Shown here in pieces: positions 17,420-24,478 of a stretch of 64,000 bases of DNA. The translations under genes and the position numbers were made by a program. How positions within the stretch are numbered: the stretch's first letter is position 1; every line of letters starts with the position of its first letter. This stretch comes from Nostocoides sp. GTDB taxonomy: Bacteria; Actinomycetota; Actinomycetes; Actinomycetales; Dermatophilaceae. Where the stretch lies: positions 539,001 to 603,000 of the forward strand of contig JADJEA010000001.1 of the NCBI GenBank assembly GCA_016702415.1, given 5' to 3'. The notes beneath the pieces are model-generated. The model searched no databases. It saw only the letters and a program-made list of their open reading frames with translations, and was not told where the DNA came from.

Positions 17420-18544
17420 ATGAACCGCAAGTCCACCGCCGCCAGCATCATCTCCGCCGCGACGATCCTTGGTGCGTTCACCGGGGCCGCAGCGGCGTAT
17501 GCCGATGGCGCTCAGTACCGCCCCGCCGACCTCGACAAGTCCATCGTCTGGGTCGATGTCACCTGGGAAGCGACCGTCACCGTGCCGTTCACCGACGGCA
17601 CCACGGAGAAGAAGCGGGCGTCCGCCGACTTCTTCTGCACCGGCTGGTTCGCCAGCACGACCGGCGACATCGCGACGGCCGGCCATTGCGTGACCAAGGA
17701 CGACGACCTACGCATCACGCTGCTGCAGAACCTCATCGACGACAACGACTACGGACTGAAGGCGACGAAGGTCGACTGGGACGTCGTCATCGACGCCCCG
17801 ACCGTGCACGTGGGACAGCCCACCGGCGTTCCGGGCGGCCCGTTCACCGGGGGCCTCCCCCTCGTCGCCCAAGTCGTTGCGGCGCAGCCCTTCGACGACG
17901 GCGACAACGCGCTCCTGCGGGTCGCCGACCTGCAGAACACCCCGGCACTGGAGCTTGCCGACGGTATTCCCGAGACAGGGGAGAGCATCACCTCGATCGG
18001 GTTCCCCGGAAGCGTCATGACGGTGGCCGACGTCCAACGCCAGCACCCCTCGCACAAGAACGGCACCGTCAGCTCCCGGCAGTACAGCAAGCATGGTGTC
18101 CCGTCGACGGAGATCGATGCCGCGGTGAGTGGGGGCATGTCCGGCGGCCCCACGGTCGACGACCAGGGCCATGTCATCGGCATCAACTCGTTCAAGATCA
18201 ATGGCGAGAGCCAGCCGTTCAACTTCGTGACGGACGCCAAGTCCCTCCATGACTTCCTCAACGCCAATGGCGTCGTCGTCACCCAGGCCGCCTCCGCCGG
18301 CCAGAACGGCGCGGGCTCAGACGGGGACGACCCAGGCGGGCACAGCCCAGGCAGGCGGGGACGGCCCAGGCGGGGACGGCCCAGGCGGGGACGGCCCAGG
18401 GGGGAACGGCCCAGAGCGGCACGGCTGCGGCCGGGTCGGCGTCAGCTCAGGGTCAGGCTGGCGGGTCGTCGGTGGCCGCGTCGCCAACACCTGCCGCGGG
18501 AAGCCAGGGCACCACGCCGGCCACGGAGGGCGGGCTGCCCCTGA
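17420..18544 (+). CDS. Secreted trypsin-like serine protease, C-terminus out of frame
   Basis: The signal peptide MNRKSTAASIISAATILG is followed by a chymotrypsin-fold protease. The His lies in GDIATAGHCVTKDD, a candidate Asp in DDGDNALLRV, and the Ser in SGGMSGGPTVDDQGHVIGIN, so the triad looks intact. The fold ends near residue 290. The current frame then runs through a 15-base tandem repeat into a basic Arg/Pro-rich tail (RRGRPRRGRP) that is unlike a protein sequence. A sensible linker and a LPLTG cell-wall anchor lie in a different frame, ending at 18657. The full-length product would be about 410 residues and wall-anchored; as read here it is a soluble or truncated form. Confidence 0.8.
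   Translation: MNRKSTAASIISAATILGAFTGAAAAYADGAQYRPADLDKSIVWVDVTWEATVTVPFTDGTTEKKRASADFFCTGWFASTTGDIATAGHCVTKDDDLRITLLQNLIDDNDYGLKATKVDWDVVIDAPTVHVGQPTGVPGGPFTGGLPLVAQVVAAQPFDDGDNALLRVADLQNTPALELADGIPETGESITSIGFPGSVMTVADVQRQHPSHKNGTVSSRQYSKHGVPSTEIDAAVSGGMSGGPTVDDQGHVIGINSFKINGESQPFNFVTDAKSLHDFLNANGVVVTQAASAGQNGAGSDGDDPGGHSPGRRGRPRRGRPRRGRPRGERPRAARLRPGRRQLRVRLAGRRWPRRQHLPREARAPRRPRRAGCP
18327..18420 (+). repeat. 15-base tandem repeat in the protease linker
   Basis: Six units related to ACGGCCCAGGCGGGG. Five are 15 bases long and one (18342-18360) is 19 bases through a 4-base duplication of AGGC. The 4-base change alters the reading frame across the array. In the anchor's frame the array encodes TAQAG repeats; in another it encodes DGPGG repeats. 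Slippage here could switch the anchor on or off. Confidence 0.7.
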
Positions 18545-18657
18545 CCGGCATCCTCGCCGCGGCCGCGCTCCTCGGGCTGGTCGGCACCAGCGGCTCGGCC
18601 TACGCGTTGAAGCGCCGGCTGGATGCGATTCGCCGCCAGCCATCCCCGCAGGCTTGA
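18421..18657 (+). pseudogene. Orphaned LPxTG-type cell-wall anchor of the protease
   Basis: In the frame ending at 18657 the sequence runs TAAAGSASAQGQAGGSS, a Ser/Ala linker, then GGLPLTG, a hydrophobic stretch (ILAAAALLGLVGTSGSAYAL), and the basic tail KRRLDAIRR. This is the order expected of a sortase signal. It has no start of its own and must belong to the protease upstream, from which it is separated by a net frameshift in the repeat array. Confidence 0.65.
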
Positions 18658-18772
18658 CGCCCTGACCCGGTGCCCCGAGCTCGTCGGCGCGACGCCCTTG
18701 TGGCACCTCGCCAGGCCTGCGAAAGCGCCATACCCGCGACAGCGCCAGACTCGCGACAGCGCCGCGAGCGGG

Positions 18773-20152
18773 TCAGGTCCGCTCCCCCGAGTCGGCCGGA
18801 CCACCCATCGGGAGGGCGACTTCGAATCGGCACCACCCGTCGGCCGCTTCCGTTGTCTGGACGCGGCCGCCGTGGCGCGCGACCCCGGCCGCGACGATGG
18901 ACAGGCCGAGACCCGAGCCACCACGATCCCGGTCGCGCGCCTCGTCGAGCCGGACGAACCTCTCGAAGATTCGCTCGCGTTCCTCGACCGGCACCGGGTC
19001 GCCGTCGTTGTCCACCGTGAGACGGGCCTCCTCGGTCGTATGCCGCACGCTCACCCGCACCCGGGACCGGGCGTGCCGCTGGGCGTTGTCGAGGAGGTTA
19101 CGGACGACCTTGTCCAGCAGGTCCGCCACGCCGATCACCTGGACCGGCTGCAGGTCGAGCGAGACCGGGTGGGACCTCGGCGGGAGGCCTCGCACGGTCC
19201 GGAGGACGAGATCATCGAGATCCAGCGGTGCCGGGGCGACGTCGCGGCGCTCATCGATCCGGGAGAGCGCGAGCACGCCCTCCACGACCCCGCTGAGCCG
19301 GTCGACCGCGATCCCGGCCCGCTCGGCGGACCGGGCCCGGGCCTCGCGGTCCAGTCCAGGGTCGGCGAGCCGGTCCAAGCTCAACCGGACCGCGGCGAGG
19401 GGACTGCGCAACTCGTGGCCGGCATCGGAGATGAACGTCCGCCGGGCGTTGTCGGCCGCCCGCAGTCGGCGCAGCAGGTCGTTGAGGGTCGCCGCCAGCC
19501 GACTCAACTCATCGTCCCCGGGCGGCACGGCGACCGACCCGCTCGAGCCGATGTCCGTGATTGCCCGGACCTCCTCGCCCATGGCGTCGACGGGGCGGAG
19601 GGCGGCGCCCACGGCATACCGGACCCCGATCCCGGTGGCCAGGATGAGGGCGACGGCGGTGACGACCAGGACGGTGGTCAGGCCCACCTGGGCGGGCTCC
19701 TCCAGGCTCGACGGGGCGGCAACGACGACCGTCAGCGCCGCACCGTCGTCCGCGCGGGCGCCCGTGGTGACGACGACGAAGCCGTCGGAGTCGAACCCGG
19801 GGATCGACGGCACCGTGATCGCCACGGGATGATCGACCCGGCCGGGTCGGTCGGTCAGGGCGGCCAGACCGGCGGGACTTCCGGCCACGAGCCGGCCGTG
19901 CCCGTCGAGGATCTGGATGACTCGCTCGGGGCCGGCCGACCGCGCGTGGGCGGCGACGACCCGGGCGGGCGAGGCGTCGGCGAGTTCCTCGGCGATCCAT
20001 CCGGCCGTGGCCGTCGTGCTCGCGACGGCCTGGGCCCGGATGAGGTGGACGACGACGCCGGCGAGCACCCCGATGCCGAGGAGGACCACGACGACGAAGG
20101 CGGTGAGGACCACGCCCACCACGCGAAGGCGGATCGTCCGGCGCAGGCCCAC
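18773..20152 (-). CDS. HisKA-type sensor histidine kinase
   Basis: About 459 residues from the GTG giving VGLRRTIRLRVVGVVL. One membrane segment near the N-terminus and a second near residue 165 enclose an extracytoplasmic domain of about 120 residues. A HAMP-like linker (RPVDAMGEEVRAI) follows. The H-box is FISDAGHELRSPLAAVRLSL, the N-box LLDNAQRHARS, the G1-box DNDGDPVP, and the G2-box GGSGLGLSIV. It is the probable partner of the OmpR-type regulator at 16568. It is divergent from purL with a 75-base gap. Confidence 0.9.
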   Translation of the reverse strand: MGLRRTIRLRVVGVVLTAFVVVVLLGIGVLAGVVVHLIRAQAVASTTATAGWIAEELADASPARVVAAHARSAGPERVIQILDGHGRLVAGSPAGLAALTDRPGRVDHPVAITVPSIPGFDSDGFVVVTTGARADDGAALTVVVAAPSSLEEPAQVGLTTVLVVTAVALILATGIGVRYAVGAALRPVDAMGEEVRAITDIGSSGSVAVPPGDDELSRLAATLNDLLRRLRAADNARRTFISDAGHELRSPLAAVRLSLDRLADPGLDREARARSAERAGIAVDRLSGVVEGVLALSRIDERRDVAPAPLDLDDLVLRTVRGLPPRSHPVSLDLQPVQVIGVADLLDKVVRNLLDNAQRHARSRVRVSVRHTTEEARLTVDNDGDPVPVEERERIFERFVRLDEARDRDRGGSGLGLSIVAAGVARHGGRVQTTEAADGWCRFEVALPMGGPADSGERT

Positions 20153-20227
20153 GCGGGCAGGGTACGCGCCCTGAGACAATCGCCTCGCACCCCGCGACCG
20201 GATCGCCGACCCAAGGAGCCCAACCCG

Positions 20228-23200
20228 GTGAGTACGCACGACCTGGCGGTCACGACCTTCGACGGCGGGGCGGCCCTCTCGGCCTTCCGGGCGCGGACCC
20301 TACTCGCGCGCCTGCGGGTGGTGGCCCCCGAGGTCGAGGCGATCGACGCGAGATATGTCCACGTCGTGGCCGCCAACGAGCAGCTTGCGGCCGAGGTCGC
20401 AGACACGGTCGGGCGGCTGCTCACCTATGGTCGGCCGTATGCCGGACCCGCCCCCGCCGACGGCAGCGTCGTCCTGGTGACTCCCCGCCTGGGCACGATT
20501 TCCCCCTGGGCTAGCAAGGCGACGGACATCGCCCACAACTGCGGGGTGGCCGTTCGCCGTGTCGAGCGGGTCACCGAGTACGTCCTCACCGGCCCGGGCC
20601 TGGCCGGCGGTGGCCTGCGTCCCGCGTCCTGGGCCGCGTGCGCCGATGTCCTCCACGACCGGATGACCGAGTCGGCGCTACCGTCCCTCGATTCCCTGGC
20701 GGTGCTCCTCGCCGAGCGCGAGGTGGAGCCGACGGCGCACATCGATGTCCTCGGGACGGGACGGGCGGCGCTCGAGGCGGCCGATGCGGCATACGGGCTG
20801 GCGTTGTCGGGGGAGGAGATCGACTATCTCGTGGAGGCGTTCACGGGCCTGGGCCGCAACCCGACCGATGTCGAGCTCACGATGTTTGCCCAAGCCAACT
20901 CCGAGCATTGCCGACACAAGATCTTCAACGCCGATTTCGTCATCGACGGTGTGCCGCAGGCGTATTCGCTCTTCGGGATGATCCGGCACACCGAGGAGGT
21001 CGCCGGAGCGGGGACGATCGTCGCCTATCGCGACAACGCGTCGATCATGCGCGGCTCGGTCCGGCAGCGGTGGCTCCCCGAAGGGTCGCCGGACCTGCCG
21101 AGCCGGTATGCCGCCCGCACCGGCGAGGTCCACGTCCTCATGAAGGTCGAGACCCACAATCACCCGACCGCGATCTCGCCTTTTCCCGGGGCGGCGACCG
21201 GAGCCGGTGGCGAGATCCGGGACGAGGGGGCGACCGGGCGGGGGTCGCAGCCGAAGGCCGGACTGACCGGGTTCGCGGTGTCGCATCTGCGGGTGCCCGG
21301 CGCGACCGAGCCGTGGGAGTCCGAGCCGGCGAGCGCCCCGCGGCATATCGCGACGCCGCTGGAGATCATGATCGAGGCGCCGCTCGGGGCGGCGGCGTTC
21401 AACAACGAGTTCGGTCGTCCGGGACTGGGCGGTTTTTTCCGCGTCTTCGAGCAGACCGTCGGGGGCGTGCGCCGGGGCTACCACAAGCCGATCATGAGCG
21501 CCGGGGGGCTGGGGACGATCTCGGCGGACCAGACCGACAAGATCGCCTTTCCCGCGGGCACCCTGCTGGTCCATCTCGGTGGCCCGGGTATGCGCATCGG
21601 GATGGGTGGCGGGGCCGCCTCGTCGATGGCTGCGGGGGTGAACGCCGCCGACCTCGACTTCGACTCCGTCCAGCGCGGCAACCCGGAGATGGAGCGGCGC
21701 GCTCAGGAGGTCATCAACCACTGCTGGGCACTGGGGCCCGACAACCCCATCCTCGCGATCCACGACGTCGGCGCGGGCGGGCTGTCCAACGCCTTCCCCG
21801 AACTCGTCGACGGCGCCGGCCTCGGGGCGCGCTTCGATCTGCTCTCGATCCCGCAGGGCGAGAGCGGGCTCTCGGCGCGCGAGGTGTGGTGCAACGAGAG
21901 CCAGGAGCGCTACGTCCTGGCGCTGGACCTCGACCGCTTCCCGGTCTTCGCGCGCCTCGCCGAGCGTGAGCGGTGTCCGTATGCCGTTGTCGGACAAGCC
22001 CGTTCCGACGGCATCCTGCGCCTTAGCAGCGATATCGAGGGGGAGCCGGGCGAGGAGTTCGCCGTCGACATGCCTATGGACGTGCTCCTGGGCAAACCCC
22101 CGCGGATGACCCGCGAGGTCACCCGCGTCGCCTGGGCGGGCGACGACTTCGCCGCCGGGGGTGTGGATGTGGAGGGGTCGGCATACGCCGTCCTGCGCCA
22201 CCCGAGCGTGGCGAGCCGGCGGTTCCTCATCACGATCGGGGACCGGACCGTGGGCGGGCTGACCCACCGCGACCAGATGGTCGGCCCGTGGCAGGTGCCG
22301 GTCGCCGATGTCGCGGTCACCCTGGCCGACTACGCGGGCTTCTCCGGGGAGGCGATGGCGACCGGCGAGCGGATGCCACTGGCCGCGGTGAATGCTCCGG
22401 CCTCGGGGCGGATGGCGGTGGGGGAGGCCCTGACCAATCTGCTGGCGGCGCCGATCGACCTGGCCCGGGTCAAGCTGTCCTGCAACTGGATGGCCGCGTG
22501 CGGGGAGCCGGGCGAGGACGCGGCTCTGTACGACACCGTCCGCGCCGTCGCGATGGAGGTGTGCCCGGCGTTGGGCATCGGGGTCCCGGTCGGCAAGGAT
22601 TCGCTCTCGATGCGGACGAAGTGGTCCGACCCCGCCGACCCCGACGCGGACCCCGACTCCGCCGACGCGAGCGTGGAACCGCGGCAGGTGATCTCTCCGG
22701 TGTCTCTGGTCGTCACGGCCTTCGCGACGCTCGCCGACGTGCGCGGGACGCTGACCCCTGTCTTGCCCGCCGGGCATGTCCTCGTCCTGGTCGACCTCGG
22801 TCGCGGCCGCCACCGGATCGGCGGCTCGATCCTCGCCCAGGTCCACGGCGGTTTCGGTGCCGAGGTGCCCGATCTCGACGATCCCGCTGCCCTCGTCAGC
22901 CTCGTTGGCGCGGTGAATGCATTGCGGGACAAGGGGATCGTCGCGGCATACCATGATCGCTCCGATGGCGGGCTCTGGGCGGCCCTGTGCGAGATGGCGT
23001 TCGCCGGGGGCACCGGCGCGACCGTCGATCTCTCCAGACTGGCCGACTGCGCCGACCGAGACGCGGTCGTCCGGGCGCTCTTCGCCGAGGAACTCGGCGC
23101 CCTCCTGGCCGTCCCCGCCGATCGGGTCGGCGAGGCCGTCGCCCTCCTCGGTGCGCATGGGCTCGGCGAGGCGACCCATATCCTCGGCGGTGCCGCCGAC

Positions 23201-24202
23201 GGTGGCCGCGTGCGCGTCACCGCCGGCGAGGCGACCCTCCTCGACGAACCCCTCGGTGCGCTCGCCCTCGCCTGGGACGAGGTCTCCTGGCGGATCACCG
23301 GCCTGCGCGACAACCCCGAGTGCGCCGACGAGGAGCACGCGTCCGTCGGGCGGCTCGGCGACCCCGCCACGCGGCTTGTCGTCGCCCCCACCTTCGACCC
23401 GGCCGACGACATCGCGGCGCCCTATCTCGCCCTCGGCGCCCGGCCCAAGGTCGCCATCCTTCGGGAGCAGGGCGTCAACTCCCACGTCGAAACGGCGTAC
23501 GCCTTCGACCAAGCCGGCTTCGCGGCATACGACATCCACATGACCGACCTGCTGTCGGGGCGGGCGGATCTGCGCGACTTCACCGGCCTGGTCGCCTGCG
23601 GTGGTTTCTCGTATGGCGACACCCTCGGCGCGGGTGAGGGCTGGGCCCGCTCGGTGCTCTTTCACCCCGGTCTCACCGCCGCCTTCCACGACTTCTTCCA
23701 CCGGCCCGAGACCTTCGGGTTGGGCATCTGCAACGGATGCCAGATGTTCGCCGCGCTCGCCGATCTCATCCCCGGGGCCGACGCGTGGCCGCGCTTCACC
23801 CGCAACCGCTCCGAGCAGTACGAAGCCCGCCTCTCCCTCGTCGAGGTCCTCGACAGCCCGTCGCTCTTCCTCGCCGGCATGGCCGGCTCGCTCCTGCCGA
23901 TCGCGGTCGCGCACGGGGAGGGGTTCGCCGACTTCTCCGCCCGGGGCGACGCCGATGCCGTATGCCGATCCCTCCGCTTCGTCGACGCCACCGGTGCCGT
24001 CGCGCGCACCTACCCCGCCAACCCCAATGGGTCCCCGGACGGCCTGACCGCCGTCACCACGCCGGACGGGCGGTTCACCGCGATGATGCCCCACCCGGAG
24101 CGCGTGCAGCGCACTGTCCAGCTGTCCTGGTCCGACGGTGCCCCGGAGCAGGACAGCCCTTGGCTGCGGATGTTCCGCAACGCCCGCGCCTGGGTCGGCT
24201 GA
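20228..24202 (+). CDS. purL: Phosphoribosylformylglycinamidine synthase, single-chain form
   Basis: A 1,324-residue purine biosynthesis enzyme that converts FGAR to FGAM using ATP and glutamine. It carries both halves in one chain: the synthetase part with MKVETHNHPTAISPFPGAAT near residue 305 and FAQANSEHCRHKIFN, and a C-terminal class I glutamine amidotransferase with the Cys nucleophile in GICNGCQMF near residue 1,166 and a final MMPHPERVQR. The start is the GTG giving VSTHDLAVTTF; the same frame is open upstream only as antisense of the kinase gene. Many actinobacteria use separate PurS, PurQ and small PurL, so the large form is worth noting. Confidence 0.96.
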   Translation: MSTHDLAVTTFDGGAALSAFRARTLLARLRVVAPEVEAIDARYVHVVAANEQLAAEVADTVGRLLTYGRPYAGPAPADGSVVLVTPRLGTISPWASKATDIAHNCGVAVRRVERVTEYVLTGPGLAGGGLRPASWAACADVLHDRMTESALPSLDSLAVLLAEREVEPTAHIDVLGTGRAALEAADAAYGLALSGEEIDYLVEAFTGLGRNPTDVELTMFAQANSEHCRHKIFNADFVIDGVPQAYSLFGMIRHTEEVAGAGTIVAYRDNASIMRGSVRQRWLPEGSPDLPSRYAARTGEVHVLMKVETHNHPTAISPFPGAATGAGGEIRDEGATGRGSQPKAGLTGFAVSHLRVPGATEPWESEPASAPRHIATPLEIMIEAPLGAAAFNNEFGRPGLGGFFRVFEQTVGGVRRGYHKPIMSAGGLGTISADQTDKIAFPAGTLLVHLGGPGMRIGMGGGAASSMAAGVNAADLDFDSVQRGNPEMERRAQEVINHCWALGPDNPILAIHDVGAGGLSNAFPELVDGAGLGARFDLLSIPQGESGLSAREVWCNESQERYVLALDLDRFPVFARLAERERCPYAVVGQARSDGILRLSSDIEGEPGEEFAVDMPMDVLLGKPPRMTREVTRVAWAGDDFAAGGVDVEGSAYAVLRHPSVASRRFLITIGDRTVGGLTHRDQMVGPWQVPVADVAVTLADYAGFSGEAMATGERMPLAAVNAPASGRMAVGEALTNLLAAPIDLARVKLSCNWMAACGEPGEDAALYDTVRAVAMEVCPALGIGVPVGKDSLSMRTKWSDPADPDADPDSADASVEPRQVISPVSLVVTAFATLADVRGTLTPVLPAGHVLVLVDLGRGRHRIGGSILAQVHGGFGAEVPDLDDPAALVSLVGAVNALRDKGIVAAYHDRSDGGLWAALCEMAFAGGTGATVDLSRLADCADRDAVVRALFAEELGALLAVPADRVGEAVALLGAHGLGEATHILGGAADGGRVRVTAGEATLLDEPLGALALAWDEVSWRITGLRDNPECADEEHASVGRLGDPATRLVVAPTFDPADDIAAPYLALGARPKVAILREQGVNSHVETAYAFDQAGFAAYDIHMTDLLSGRADLRDFTGLVACGGFSYGDTLGAGEGWARSVLFHPGLTAAFHDFFHRPETFGLGICNGCQMFAALADLIPGADAWPRFTRNRSEQYEARLSLVEVLDSPSLFLAGMAGSLLPIAVAHGEGFADFSARGDADAVCRSLRFVDATGAVARTYPANPNGSPDGLTAVTTPDGRFTAMMPHPERVQRTVQLSWSDGAPEQDSPWLRMFRNARAWVG

Positions 24203-24478
24203 TCGCCGCGGTAGCGGTGCGGCGGCGAGGACACCAGCGGCGAGGACACCAGTGAGGACACCGCCGAGACACTAAGTGGACAGACGGCCACGGATGCTGG
24301 CCGTAGCCTCCTTCGGCTCACGAGGCTGGCGGAATGTCAAGTCCCACATTCCCAGCCACGAAGGGGGTGATCCGTCGTGGAATGGATCGGCTGACCTCGG
24401 CAGGTCAGGAGTGCCGACGTCGTGAGGTCGGCCGGCGGGTCCCTCGGGGGGGCATGCCCGACACCAGCGAGTATTGCG
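24203..24478 (+). promoter_or_regulatory. Structured leader and possible operator cluster before the histidine kinase
   Basis: This 276-base gap holds no gene. Three GAGGACACC direct repeats (24227, 24242, 24254) match a half-site of the palindromes found upstream of later genes. A -10-like TAAGTG lies at 24273. Then follow hairpins: 24284-24290/24298-24304, AGCCTC 24305-24310 with GAGGCT 24322-24327, a larger one 24324-24337/24346-24357 with one bulge, CACGA 24357-24361 with TCGTG 24375-24379, and a perfect 7-base stem 24391-24397/24402-24408. The second and third share bases and cannot form together. One of them may simply terminate purL; no known riboswitch class was recognised. Confidence 0.45.

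Noticed and set aside
18327..18420. Short regular repeats resembling a CRISPR array
   Set aside because: Units are contiguous with no unique spacers and encode a protein linker.
18623..20227. Upstream extension of the PurL frame by over 500 codons
   Set aside because: It is antisense to the histidine kinase and lacks PurL features; the GTG at 20228 matches the family N-terminus.
20678..24094. Very long open frame on the minus strand (over 1,100 codons)
   Set aside because: It is exactly antisense to purL, has no recognisable motif and is rich in Arg/Gly/Asp. It is a codon-bias shadow of a high-GC gene.
24324..24408. Possible ydaO (c-di-AMP) riboswitch because of a GGGGGTGATCC stretch
   Set aside because: Only this short piece resembles the class; the other conserved blocks and the pseudoknot-like repeats are not visible.
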